Of a stretch of DNA of 55,044 bases, positions 16,494 to 25,288 are shown one piece after another (position 1 is the first letter of the stretch; each line of letters starts with the position of its first letter). Source of the stretch: Candidatus Bathyarchaeota archaeon (GTDB lineage: Archaea > Thermoproteota > Bathyarchaeia > 40CM-2-53-6). The stretch spans positions 1-55,044 of the forward strand of contig VBBS01000027.1 of the NCBI GenBank assembly GCA_005888745.1, read 5' to 3'. Below the pieces are notes generated by a model. It saw nothing but the letters and a program-made list of their open reading frames with translations. It did no database searches and had not been told where the DNA came from. A program made the translations under genes and the position numbers.

Positions 16494-17536
16494 ACAGGAG
16501 AAAGGTAGCCGTTCTTGGCGCGACCGGAATGATGGGTCAGAAATTCGTCCAGCTACTAGCCCACCACCCATGGTTCGAGGTAAGCGCGGTCGCCGCATCT
16601 GACAAGAGTGTAGGCAAAGAATACGCATCCTCGATCGGATCGAGAAAAGAGGCAAACCTCCCCGATGAGCTAGGAAAACTCGTACTTACAGAACCCAAAC
16701 CACAAGCCCTAGACGACCCCGATATAGCCTTCTCAGCCCTGCCTGCTGAAGTCGCAGGACCAGTGGAGGAGGATTTCGCGAAAGCGGGAATGCCAGTATT
16801 CTCCAACGCGTCATCACATAGAATGGACAAGTACGTCCCGCTCCTAAACCCGGAAGTAAACCCTGAGCATGCCGAGATGGTTGAAGAACAGAAGCGACGG
16901 ATGAAGACAGACGGTTTCATAGTCTCCAACCCCAACTGTACAACCGCTATCCTAACCCTCTCTCTCAAACCCCTCCAAGACAAGTTCGGCCTCGAAACCG
17001 TCATAGTGTCGTCGATGCAAGCCGTGTCCGGGGCAGGCTACCCCGGAGTTGCGTCCCTCGACATCATGCAGAACGTCATCCCCTTCATCCGAAACGAGGA
17101 GGAAAAAGTCGAACATGAAACCAACAAGATACTCGGGACGCTATCGAAACCCGCAGGGATAACTGTCTCCGCGAGCTGCAACAGAGTCCCAACACTCCAC
17201 GGACACATCGAAGCAGTATTCGCCAAAACGCGATCATCAGCAACACCCAACGAGATCATAGAAGCGATGAGAGGGTTCAAGGGAACGCCTCAACAGCTCA
17301 GACTCCCCTCAGCGCCCGAATACCCAATCGTGGTCCGGGAGGAAGAGGATCGTCCTCAGACAAGACTCGATGTCGATGAGGGAAACGGAATGACAGTAAC
17401 TGTTGGACGGGTCCGCCGAGACCCAGCGCTAAACGGCGTCAAGTACATGGCCCTGGGCCACAACCTGATCCGCGGGGGAGCAGGATGCTCCATCCTCAAC
17501 GCCGAACTCCTCCTCGCAAAGAAACTCATCAAGTGA
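16487..17536 (+). CDS. asd: Aspartate-semialdehyde dehydrogenase
   Basis: Reduces aspartyl phosphate to aspartate semialdehyde with NADPH. Nucleotide-binding VAVLGATGMMGQKFVQLL, catalytic Cys in SNPNCTTA (about residue 150), and the His-bearing RVPTLHGHIEAVF segment match the archaeal/fungal-type enzyme; 349 aa is normal. The ATG overlaps the end of lysC. The semialdehyde is one of the two substrates of the ADHS encoded next, so lysC-asd in this position connects aspartate directly to the aromatic pathway. Confidence 0.96.
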   Translation: MVNRRKVAVLGATGMMGQKFVQLLAHHPWFEVSAVAASDKSVGKEYASSIGSRKEANLPDELGKLVLTEPKPQALDDPDIAFSALPAEVAGPVEEDFAKAGMPVFSNASSHRMDKYVPLLNPEVNPEHAEMVEEQKRRMKTDGFIVSNPNCTTAILTLSLKPLQDKFGLETVIVSSMQAVSGAGYPGVASLDIMQNVIPFIRNEEEKVEHETNKILGTLSKPAGITVSASCNRVPTLHGHIEAVFAKTRSSATPNEIIEAMRGFKGTPQQLRLPSAPEYPIVVREEEDRPQTRLDVDEGNGMTVTVGRVRRDPALNGVKYMALGHNLIRGGAGCSILNAELLLAKKLIK

Positions 17537-17546
17537 TCCGAGAAAA

Positions 17547-18359
17547 ATGGAAACTGGAAAAACCCGCAGACTCAGACGAATATTCCAAAGAGACGGCAAA
17601 ACTGTCATCATACCTATGGACCACGGAGTATCCGTTGGACCAATCGAAGGACTCACAGACATGGAAACGACGATAGACAACGTAGCCAAAGGCGGAGCGG
17701 ACGCCGTACTCGTCCATGCTGGCATCGCCAAGACAGTTGACACACAGGAAATGGGCCTCATACTCCATCTCTCAGGCGCCACCCGACTGACCCGCGAGCC
17801 GAACTGGAAAACGCAACTGTCCGCAGTCAAACTAGCCGTTCGTCTGGGCGCGGACGCAGTATCTGTTCACATCAACGTCGGATCCGAACACGAACAAGAC
17901 ATGCTCGATCAATTTTCGCGAATACTGGACGAAAGCGACAAGGTTGGGCTACCGGTCCTCGCGATGATGTACCCGAGAGGACCCGGAATCCAGAACGAGC
18001 ACGCTTACGAAGTGGTCAGCCACGCAGCACGGCTCGGATATGAGTTAGGAGCGGATATCGTCAAGACGAACTATACAGGAGATGTTGAAAGCTTCCGAAA
18101 CGTGATCAAGACCGTCAAAGCACCAGTGGTCGTGGCCGGCGGGCCCAAAGCCAGCAACGAATACGAAACTCTCAAGCTCGTCTCAGACTCGATCAAAGCA
18201 GGAGCTGCCGGAGTATCGATTGGGCGAAACGTGTTCCAGCACAGCAAGCCCACCCTGATGACTAGAGCACTCGTCGAGATAGTCCACAACGGCTCCGATC
18301 CCACCCAAACACTATCGATCCTCGGTGAAAGAAGTGAAAGAATTCTGGCTAGAGCCTAA
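17547..18359 (+). CDS. 2-amino-3,7-dideoxy-D-threo-hept-6-ulosonate synthase (ADHS)
   Basis: A class I aldolase-like enzyme that condenses aspartate semialdehyde with a deoxy-ketohexose phosphate, replacing DAHP synthase in many archaea. VIIPMDHGVSVGPIEGL near the N-terminus, ADAVLVHAGIA, LPVLAMMYPRGPGI, the Schiff-base Lys in GADIVKTNYTGD (about residue 178) and APVVVAGGPKAS with GVSIGRNVFQH are all characteristic. 270 aa. ATG at 17547, 10 bp after asd; the next gene overlaps its 3' end by 35 bp. Confidence 0.95.
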   Translation: METGKTRRLRRIFQRDGKTVIIPMDHGVSVGPIEGLTDMETTIDNVAKGGADAVLVHAGIAKTVDTQEMGLILHLSGATRLTREPNWKTQLSAVKLAVRLGADAVSVHINVGSEHEQDMLDQFSRILDESDKVGLPVLAMMYPRGPGIQNEHAYEVVSHAARLGYELGADIVKTNYTGDVESFRNVIKTVKAPVVVAGGPKASNEYETLKLVSDSIKAGAAGVSIGRNVFQHSKPTLMTRALVEIVHNGSDPTQTLSILGERSERILARA

Positions 18360-19380
18360 CCCTAACCAATCCGCCGAAGCCATCTGCGAGATCGTCGACA
18401 AAGCCAAACCGCACACCATACTCACCGACGTTAAACTACCCAGGGTCACATCGAAAATTGCTTCGCGACTTGAGGGAACGGATATTCTCGTCACATCAAA
18501 CCTTGATGATGCGTCGAGCGCGAAACAAAACAAGACCCCTATAGCACTCGAGGTCACGATCAGTGACCGGAGAGATCTGGAACGAATAACACAAGCCCTA
18601 GAGCTGCGTCCCGATTATCTCCTCATCAACTGTCCCAACTGGAAAATAATACCCCTCGAAAATCTGATCGCGGAAACGAAAGGACGCTCAAAGCTTCTTG
18701 CCAGAACAGCAAGCTTTGACGAAAGCAGAGCAGCCCTCTCTACTCTTGAGCTGGGAGCGGACGGAATAGCCCTTGCTTCCCACGACACAAATGAGATTCT
18801 CAAGACCCGAGACTTGATACTCGGAGAATCCGAAGCCATCTCGCTCTCAACGGCTAAGGTCACAAGCGTCAGGCCCATTGGGACCGGGGCTAGGGTCTGC
18901 GTAGACACGACCGAGATCCTCGAAGCTGGCGAGGGATTATTGACCGGCTCTTCCTCGCGGGCACTCTTCCTGGTGGAAGGCGAGGTACATCCCAACGCCC
19001 ACGTGAACTCGCGACCCTTCAGAGTGAACGCTGGCCCAGTTTCATCATACGTTCTCTCAGCAAATGGAAAAACCCGCTATCTCTCCGAGTTATCAGCTGG
19101 TGAAACCGTTCTCTTGATTGACAGGATGGGGCGGACGAGAAGTGTTGATGTCTCGAGGATCAAGATCGAGCGTCGGCCAATGATCCTCGTCGAGGCAAGC
19201 ATCGGAAGCCGAAAGATAACGACAATAGTTCAGAACGCAGAAACAGTCCGGCTGGTCACGAAAGACGGGTCCAAGCCAGTTTCAGAGATCAAACCTGGCG
19301 ACGAGGTATTGGTCCGATCCGAAGAGGGAGGACGACACTTTGGAACAAAAGTAGCCGATGAGATGGTCATAGAAAGGTGA
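18325..19380 (+). CDS. 3-dehydroquinate synthase II
   Basis: Oxidatively deaminates and cyclises the ADHS product to 3-dehydroquinate with NAD, the archaeal alternative to AroB. The family hallmarks are present: KEFWLEP at the start, ILLTDVKLP-like region TILTDVKLPRV, the middle FLVEGEVHPNAHVNSRPFRVNAGPVSSY (split here as FLVEGEVHPN and SRPFRVNAGPVSSYVL), TRYLSELSAGETVLLIDRMG and the C-terminal GDEVLVRSEEGGRHFG. 351 aa. GTG start at 18325 overlaps the ADHS gene by 35 bp; its stop overlaps aroD by 4 bp (GTGA). Confidence 0.95.
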   Translation: MKEVKEFWLEPNPNQSAEAICEIVDKAKPHTILTDVKLPRVTSKIASRLEGTDILVTSNLDDASSAKQNKTPIALEVTISDRRDLERITQALELRPDYLLINCPNWKIIPLENLIAETKGRSKLLARTASFDESRAALSTLELGADGIALASHDTNEILKTRDLILGESEAISLSTAKVTSVRPIGTGARVCVDTTEILEAGEGLLTGSSSRALFLVEGEVHPNAHVNSRPFRVNAGPVSSYVLSANGKTRYLSELSAGETVLLIDRMGRTRSVDVSRIKIERRPMILVEASIGSRKITTIVQNAETVRLVTKDGSKPVSEIKPGDEVLVRSEEGGRHFGTKVADEMVIER

Positions 19381-20060
19381 ACCCCAAGGTCTGCGTCTCA
19401 ATCTCCTCAACCGACACCCCTGAACTATTAGGAAGAGCGCAGAGAGCCGAGAGGCTATCCGCCGATCTCGTCGAGGTTCGTTTGGACAGGCTACGTAGCT
19501 ACCACGGACTCACAAAGATTGCCCGCGCGGTAGAACGGCCGATCATCGGGACCAACCGGCCACTGTCCGAGAAAGGGTCCTTCGACAGGTCCGAAGCTGA
19601 ACGTCTGAAAATATTGATGGAGGCAGTGGAGGGCGGATTCCAATACGTGGATCTAGAGCTCACAACCGCCAAGCTCGACCGGGTCATCAAGACTTTCCGG
19701 GAGAAAGGCGCCAAGATCATCCTATCTCACCACGATCACTTTAGAACCCCTGATCCAGCGAAACTCGCCTCAACCCTCGTGCAGCTCCAGAAGTTCAAAC
19801 CGGACGTCTGCAAGATCGTTACAACAGCTCAGACTCCAGAAGACAATCTCACCGTCCTCAGTCTATTGAAGGCAAACCATCAGAACTCACCACTCGTCAG
19901 CTTCGCAATGGGACAGGCAGGAGTCTGGTCAAGACTACTAGCACCTTTCTACGGAGCCCACTTCACCTACGCCTCGCTAGAGAGAGGACAAGAAACGGCA
20001 CCAGGGCAGTCGACCATTGCCGACCTCCGCAGAATCTACGAGATGTTAGGCGTGGAGTAA
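19377..20060 (+). CDS. aroD: 3-dehydroquinate dehydratase, type I
   Basis: Dehydrates 3-dehydroquinate to 3-dehydroshikimate through a Schiff base. Visible: LVEVRLDRLRSY (substrate binding), RPIIGTNRPLSEKGSF, YVDLELTT, KIILSHHDHFRTPD with the catalytic His, VCKIVTTAQTPEDNL with the Schiff-base Lys (about residue 147), and SFAMGQAGVWSRLL. 227 aa, the usual archaeal length. GTG start overlaps the preceding stop; aroE follows after 6 bp. Confidence 0.95.
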   Translation: MNPKVCVSISSTDTPELLGRAQRAERLSADLVEVRLDRLRSYHGLTKIARAVERPIIGTNRPLSEKGSFDRSEAERLKILMEAVEGGFQYVDLELTTAKLDRVIKTFREKGAKIILSHHDHFRTPDPAKLASTLVQLQKFKPDVCKIVTTAQTPEDNLTVLSLLKANHQNSPLVSFAMGQAGVWSRLLAPFYGAHFTYASLERGQETAPGQSTIADLRRIYEMLGVE

Positions 20061-20066
20061 CAGTTC

Positions 20067-20906
20067 ATGATCAAAGGCGATACCAAAGTCTACTCTCTCT
20101 ACGGATCGCCGGTAGCCCACAGCTTCAGCCCTGTCATTTTCAACACGACCTTCGAGAAACTATCACTCAATAGAGCCTACTTACCCTTCGAAGTCAGTAG
20201 AGAAAATCTGAAACAGGCGGTAGAGGCGGCACGCACGCTCGGGTTTGACGGCTTCAACGTCACAATGCCCCACAAGACCGCTATCCTGGAAATACTCGAC
20301 CGGCTTGACAAGAACGCGGAGGAGATCGGGGCAGTCAATACGGTTGCAAAGACCAAGAGTGGACTCGTAGGATACAACACCGATGGAGAGGGGGCGATCA
20401 GGGCCCTAAGATCCTACGGTTTTCAACCCAACAACAAGCGGATAATAGTGCTCGGGGCAGGAGGAGCAGCTCAAGCCCTAGTCCATTGTCTTTCCAGCGA
20501 AAACAACACGGTTAGGATTCTCAACAGAACTCTAGACAAGGCTCGGCAAGTAGCGGATAACACAACAGGTCCCGGCAGAGTCTCCTATGAAGAGCTTGCC
20601 AAGAGCAGCTTGGAGAAAGGCATGGAGGATTCGGATCTTCTGGTCAACACGACTCCGATCCCGACCTCGACTCTCGTTTCCCAGCTCAAAATCCCATTCA
20701 ACAACGTCAAAGATACAGGCTGGATCTTCGACCTCGCATACGACCAGCCCCCCAAACCTATTCCTTTGGGACGCGGGACAATCAGCCCACTGGAGATGCT
20801 AGTGCACCAAGCAGCACTGTCATACCAGATCTGGCTAAACCAGAGGGCTCCTTTCGATCTCATGCGTTCCTCCCTTGTTGATTATCTAGGGAAAGACTGG
20901 AGATGA
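20067..20906 (+). CDS. aroE: Shikimate dehydrogenase
   Basis: Reduces 3-dehydroshikimate to shikimate with NADPH. Substrate-binding YGSPVAHSFSPVIFN, DGFNVTMPHKTAIL with the catalytic Lys, IGAVNTVAK, YNTDGEGAI with the catalytic Asp, the nucleotide loop VLGAGGAAQAL followed by ILNRTLDKA, and the C-terminal SPLEMLVHQAALSYQIW are all in place. 279 aa. ATG start at 20067; stop overlaps the next start by 4 bp (ATGA). Confidence 0.96.
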   Translation: MIKGDTKVYSLYGSPVAHSFSPVIFNTTFEKLSLNRAYLPFEVSRENLKQAVEAARTLGFDGFNVTMPHKTAILEILDRLDKNAEEIGAVNTVAKTKSGLVGYNTDGEGAIRALRSYGFQPNNKRIIVLGAGGAAQALVHCLSSENNTVRILNRTLDKARQVADNTTGPGRVSYEELAKSSLEKGMEDSDLLVNTTPIPTSTLVSQLKIPFNNVKDTGWIFDLAYDQPPKPIPLGRGTISPLEMLVHQAALSYQIWLNQRAPFDLMRSSLVDYLGKDWR

Positions 20907-21775
20907 AGGGGACAGGCCAGGCTCTTTCCCATGGAGCCATCAGTATCCTAAACGCGTTTCCAACAAGCAAGGGAGGCGCCCTAGGAGTAGACCTTTGGAC
21001 CCGAGCCAAGGTTACCCTACGAGAAGGACCAGGCCAGATTTCCGGATTCATTTCCTCTGATCCAGAGGAATCCGACAATCTCATGGTCACGGTGGTCAAG
21101 AAGACCCTCGAGCATTATGGGTATGAACGGAAACTCCAGGGAGAAGTGATCACTTCGTCAAACATCCCAACAGCTGTAGGGCTCAAGAGCAGCAGCGCGG
21201 CAGCCAATGCAGTTGCCTTGGCCACAGCATCCGCCCTCAGCGAAGAGCAAGACGATGACAAGTTGGTTGCGTTTGGAGTGGAGGCATCCGTCGAATCCGG
21301 CGTAAGCCTCACCGGGGCCTACGACGATTCATTCGCATCCTATCACGGCGGCGCTGTTCTGACCGACAACGATCGGAGGAAGGTAGAAAAAATTCTCAGG
21401 GTCCCACGAGAAATCAGAATCCTAATACTTGTTCCACCTCGAAAAACCCGAACTGGGCAGCTAGATCGGACAAGATTTGCCCCCATCAGACGTATTTCAG
21501 AACTTGCATACAGCGAAGCTGGCAATGGCCATCTCTGGGACGCGATTACGCTTAACGGCCTCGCAGTAGCATCCATTCTTGGAGAGGACCCTCGCCCAGC
21601 GCTCTCAGCGATCGAAGCAGGCGCACTAGGAGCAGGGCTATCAGGCAAGGGACCCGCTGTCGCGGCAATAGTCGATGAGAACAGCTTGAAACCCGTGCGG
21701 CAAGCGTTCGAGAAATTTGATGGACGAATAATCGAAGCAAATCCGAACTTCAAGAAGGCGCGGATAGAGACTTGA
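20903..21775 (+). CDS. aroK: Shikimate kinase, archaeal GHMP type
   Basis: Phosphorylates shikimate at O3. It belongs to the GHMP (homoserine/galactokinase-like) family and not to the bacterial AroK fold: the phosphate-binding PTAVGLKSSSAAANAVALA (about residues 89-107), LTGAYDDSFASYHGG and GAGLSGKGPAVAAIV near the C-terminus show this. 290 aa. The ATG overlaps aroE; the stop overlaps the TTG of aroA. Gene symbol as used for the function; fold unrelated to E. coli AroK. Confidence 0.94.
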   Translation: MKGTGQALSHGAISILNAFPTSKGGALGVDLWTRAKVTLREGPGQISGFISSDPEESDNLMVTVVKKTLEHYGYERKLQGEVITSSNIPTAVGLKSSSAAANAVALATASALSEEQDDDKLVAFGVEASVESGVSLTGAYDDSFASYHGGAVLTDNDRRKVEKILRVPREIRILILVPPRKTRTGQLDRTRFAPIRRISELAYSEAGNGHLWDAITLNGLAVASILGEDPRPALSAIEAGALGAGLSGKGPAVAAIVDENSLKPVRQAFEKFDGRIIEANPNFKKARIET

Positions 21776-23046
21776 GAGTCAGGATCAAAGGTCCGCAGGC
21801 ACTGCGTGGAAAAATGAAGGCTCCCCGCTCGAAGGCTTACACACACAGAGCACTCCTAGCCTCCCTACTGTCACCTGGTAAATCGGTGATTGAAGGAGCG
21901 TTGCAATGTGATGATACCCAGCGAACACTCGAAGGCATCCAGAGGCTAGGAGCAAAAGTCCTAGTTAAGAAAACCCGAACAATCTCCAGCGGAATCAGGA
22001 GACCTACGACATCCAACAGGCCTATCAACTGCGGCGAGTCGGGAGCCACCCTCAGGTTCCTCACCGCGATATCATCGACATCTCCAAAGACAGTTAGACT
22101 AAGTGGTAGCGGAAGACTTGCCAACAGACCATTAGGACCACTCGTGAAGGCTATCAACACTCTCGGTGCTTCTGCCCACTCCATTTCCAACGGGCGTGGA
22201 CTCGAGGTGCTCGTTAGGGGACCTCTTAGAGGAGGAGAAGTCACAGTTCCGGGCGATGTCAGTTCCCAGTTTATCTCAGGACTCTTATTCGCAGCCCCAT
22301 TGGCGATGAGAGATGTCACGATCAACACGGAAGGCGCGTTGGAATCGCGCCCCTACGTTGACATGTCCATTGATGTGTTGAAAAAACACGGAATCTCGAT
22401 CGTAGAATCTGATGGGAATTTCAGGGTTCCGGCACCGCAAAAGTTCGTCCCCGCGTCTCATCAAGTTCCAGGAGATTTTTCGTCCGCAGCCTTCCTCATC
22501 GCCGCGATCGGAACCGCGGGAGACGAGATCACGATCTCTGGCCTCTGCCCCTATGAGTTTGAGCCTGATTCTGCGATCTTGAAAATAGCGCCTAAAATCG
22601 GGTTAGAAGTCCAACAGAATGGAAATTCTCTATCAATCAGGAAGGGAGAGCTAGATGGATTCCAATTCGACGCGAGTAACAACCCGGATCTTGTTCCTCC
22701 CCTTGAAGCGATTGGATGTTTCGCGAACGGCTCATCAGAAATCCGAGGGGTAAAGAGGCTATCCTACAAAGAGTCAAACCGTTTGCAAACCCTCCCATCT
22801 GAGCTAGCAAAGATGGGTGCCAAGATTCATGTCGAAGACAATTTGATCAAGATTGATGGAAAAAGAGAATTGACCGGGGCCACGTTCGATTCACAAGGTG
22901 ACCATCGAGTCGCGATGTCATGCGCAGTCGCTTCTCTTGGTGCCAGGGGAGAATCAGTAATACGCAACACGGAAACAGTTGCAAAATCCTACCCGGAATT
23001 CTTTCAGGACCTCTCAAGATTGGGGGTACAACTCATTGTGGAGTAA
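21772..23046 (+). CDS. aroA: 3-phosphoshikimate 1-carboxyvinyltransferase (EPSP synthase)
   Basis: Transfers enolpyruvate from PEP to shikimate-3-phosphate. Family motifs: APRSKAYTHRALLASLL at the start, NCGESGATLRFLTAI (the LFLGNAGTA-equivalent region), GSGRLANRPLGPLV, GDVSSQFISGLLFAAPL, PGDFSSAAFLIAA, RLSYKESNRLQTL and SQGDHRVAMSCAVA. 424 aa, normal. TTG start at 21772 overlaps the shikimate kinase stop. The downstream aroC start lies inside its last codons. Confidence 0.96.
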   Translation: MRVRIKGPQALRGKMKAPRSKAYTHRALLASLLSPGKSVIEGALQCDDTQRTLEGIQRLGAKVLVKKTRTISSGIRRPTTSNRPINCGESGATLRFLTAISSTSPKTVRLSGSGRLANRPLGPLVKAINTLGASAHSISNGRGLEVLVRGPLRGGEVTVPGDVSSQFISGLLFAAPLAMRDVTINTEGALESRPYVDMSIDVLKKHGISIVESDGNFRVPAPQKFVPASHQVPGDFSSAAFLIAAIGTAGDEITISGLCPYEFEPDSAILKIAPKIGLEVQQNGNSLSIRKGELDGFQFDASNNPDLVPPLEAIGCFANGSSEIRGVKRLSYKESNRLQTLPSELAKMGAKIHVEDNLIKIDGKRELTGATFDSQGDHRVAMSCAVASLGARGESVIRNTETVAKSYPEFFQDLSRLGVQLIVE

Positions 23047-24136
23047 TTCGATCGGCAAAGCATTCGTTGTTACTTGCTTCGGAGAAAGCCACGGCCCAGT
23101 GGTAGGAGTCACTGTAGACGGCTGCCCAGCCGGATTATCATTGATAGTCGACGATATTCAGCGAGCGCTGGACACGAGGATCCCGCAGGAGAAAGACGTT
23201 GTTTCTGCGCGACGGGAACCTGATGCCGTAGAGCTGTTCTCCGGAGTATTCCAAGACCATACGACCGGCGCCCCTTTGACTCTGCATGTCAGAAACAAGG
23301 ATGTGAAATCATCTGATTATGATTCGCTGAAGGACGTGGTTCGGCCCGGACACGCGGATTATCCAGCCAAAGTGAAGTATGGTGGTTTCAGCGATTACCG
23401 CGGAGGCGGAAGACTCTCAGGAAGAATGACGGCAGCGTTTGTAGCTGCGGGAGCAATTGCTCAGAAACTCCTCTCCACCTTTGGAGTGGAAGTCCTGGCG
23501 TATACCCAGGCTATCGACGGAGTTCAATTAGAGAATACTCCTAGCATTGAAGCTGTCAAGAAGGTTACCTACGAGAATTCGATGAGGTGCCCAGACTCGT
23601 TCTTGGCTGAGAAAATGCATCGGATAGTGATAAGCGCGAAGACTCATGGGGACAGCGTAGGGGGAGTCGTTGAGTGTACTGCGCTAAACCTTCCAGTCGG
23701 AGTTGGTGAGCCACTCTTCGATGCCATCGACTCCGAACTCGCCAAGATACTATTCGGAATCCCCGCAGTCAAGGGAGTGGAATTCGGAGCCGGCTTCCAA
23801 GCAACCCGTCTCAAAGGATCAGAAAATAATGACCAGTATGCGATCAAAGAAGGAAAGGTCGTCACGCTGACGAACAACTCCGGAGGAGTGCTGGGGGGAA
23901 TGTCGACCGGAATGCCTCTACTACTCAGAGTTGCCTTCAAGCCGCCATCATCCATCGCGAAGGAACAAAGGACCGTGAACGTATCCCAAATGGAAGAGGC
24001 CAAGCTCGGAGTCAAAGGACGACACGATCCGTGCATAGTCCCCAAAGCCGTCCCCGTAGTCCAGGGAATGGTAGCAATAGGGCTGGCCGACTTGATGATC
24101 CGTGGAGGAATGATTCCTCGGGTCTTGAAGAGCTAA
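23036..24136 (+). CDS. aroC: Chorismate synthase
   Basis: Removes phosphate from EPSP to form chorismate, using reduced flavin. N-terminal SIGKAFVVTCFGESHGPVVG, the RREPDAVELFSGVFQDHTTGAPL loop (cited in two parts: RREPDAVELFSGVF and TTGAPLTL), RPGHADYPAKVKYGGFSDYRGGGRLSGR (RPGHADYP and GGGRLSGR), and NNSGGVLGGMSTGMPL with GRHDPC are all diagnostic. The frame is open to 22979, but I chose TTG 23036 because the conserved N-terminus begins there; it overlaps aroA by 11 bp. About 366 aa, normal. Confidence 0.95.
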   Translation: MWSNSIGKAFVVTCFGESHGPVVGVTVDGCPAGLSLIVDDIQRALDTRIPQEKDVVSARREPDAVELFSGVFQDHTTGAPLTLHVRNKDVKSSDYDSLKDVVRPGHADYPAKVKYGGFSDYRGGGRLSGRMTAAFVAAGAIAQKLLSTFGVEVLAYTQAIDGVQLENTPSIEAVKKVTYENSMRCPDSFLAEKMHRIVISAKTHGDSVGGVVECTALNLPVGVGEPLFDAIDSELAKILFGIPAVKGVEFGAGFQATRLKGSENNDQYAIKEGKVVTLTNNSGGVLGGMSTGMPLLLRVAFKPPSSIAKEQRTVNVSQMEEAKLGVKGRHDPCIVPKAVPVVQGMVAIGLADLMIRGGMIPRVLKS

Positions 24137-24142
24137 CTGTCA

Positions 24143-25228
24143 ATGGACGATGTCGCTAGAATTCGAGACAGGATTGACGAGCTTGACCAAGAGATAGTTC
24201 GACTTCTCAAGAACAGACACGAGAATGCGAAGGCCCTTGGCAGGATCAAGAGTCAGAGGGGCCTTGACTATCGCGACCCTGAGCGAGAGAAAATCATTCT
24301 CAGCAGGATCGAACGCGCCGCCACATCATTGGACCTTGACCCGAAGCTTATCCGGCCAGTATTCGAACAGATCTTTGCACTCAGCGTCCAGGCCCAGCAA
24401 GACCACCCGGAAAAATCCGCGAAGAGACTTGACCAGGCAAGAATCCTAATCGTGGGTGGAACAGGTGGAATGGGACGCTTCTTTGCAAGGTTCGCCAGCC
24501 TTCAAGGAGCGAAGGTCAAGATAGCGGGCCGAGAGATCAACAAGACTCGGACAGCAGCGAAAGAGATGGAGGTCGAACCGGGAACAATCCTGGACGCGGC
24601 CTCCTCAGACATCGTTATACTCTCCGTCCCGACCGCGGAAACCGTCAGAGTCGCCAGCGAGACGGCGTCGCTTATGGCAGCCGGTAGCCTCCTCACTGAC
24701 CTCTCCTCGGTCAAGACGGGAATATCGGATAGGGTTGCGGAAAAGATCCCGAAGGGTATCGAGTACATGAGTCTGCATCCTCTCTTCGGACCCAGCACAG
24801 ATCATCTTCATGGTCAAACAATCATCGCTGTCTCCTATCGACCTGGCCAGAAGTGGTCTAAGCTGGTCCGCGCATTCCAACGCAGCGGATCGAAAGTCGT
24901 TACAATGTCGGCAGCCCAACATGACCGGACTATGGCCTACATCCAAGGCCTCCACCACTTTGGACTGATCACGCTTGGAATAGCCCTCGATGGGATGGGT
25001 GGAGAACCAAGAACCCAATCCCTTAGAGAGACTGAGGCCAGGATTGCTAGTCTCCTGGATAATTGGGACAATATTGTTGGAATCCAACTGCTGAACCCGT
25101 TTGTCCCCCCTGTCAGACAGAAATTTCTTGAACTCACAGGGAATCTTGCCCAAATCCGACCTGCACAGGCGAGCGGGGTGAAGAAGAGACTTGCGTCGAA
25201 TGTACAGAAGTGGACACGCAAGCTATAA
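24143..25228 (+). CDS. tyrA: Chorismate mutase / prephenate dehydrogenase fusion
   Basis: Bifunctional route to 4-hydroxyphenylpyruvate. Residues 1-85 are an AroQ-type chorismate mutase (RIDELDQEIVRLLKNRHENAKALGRIK, with the catalytic Arg/Lys pattern; DPEREKIILSRI). From about 95 a Rossmann domain begins (ILIVGGTGGMGRFFARF), followed by ILSVPTAETVRVA, LLTDLSSVKTGISD, SLHPLFGPS and YIQGLHHFGLITLG of prephenate dehydrogenase. 361 aa. It ends at TAA, followed by about 60 bp before trpE. No prephenate dehydratase or aromatic aminotransferase gene lies nearby. Confidence 0.94.
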   Translation: MDDVARIRDRIDELDQEIVRLLKNRHENAKALGRIKSQRGLDYRDPEREKIILSRIERAATSLDLDPKLIRPVFEQIFALSVQAQQDHPEKSAKRLDQARILIVGGTGGMGRFFARFASLQGAKVKIAGREINKTRTAAKEMEVEPGTILDAASSDIVILSVPTAETVRVASETASLMAAGSLLTDLSSVKTGISDRVAEKIPKGIEYMSLHPLFGPSTDHLHGQTIIAVSYRPGQKWSKLVRAFQRSGSKVVTMSAAQHDRTMAYIQGLHHFGLITLGIALDGMGGEPRTQSLRETEARIASLLDNWDNIVGIQLLNPFVPPVRQKFLELTGNLAQIRPAQASGVKKRLASNVQKWTRKL

Positions 25229-25288
25229 AAGCGACATACGGGAAGGGAGTGAAGGCTCCATCAATGGGGTATAGTCTTTGGACAACAG

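Noticed and set aside
24605-25153. Minus-strand 182-aa ORF
   Set aside because: Entirely antisense to the prephenate dehydrogenase domain.
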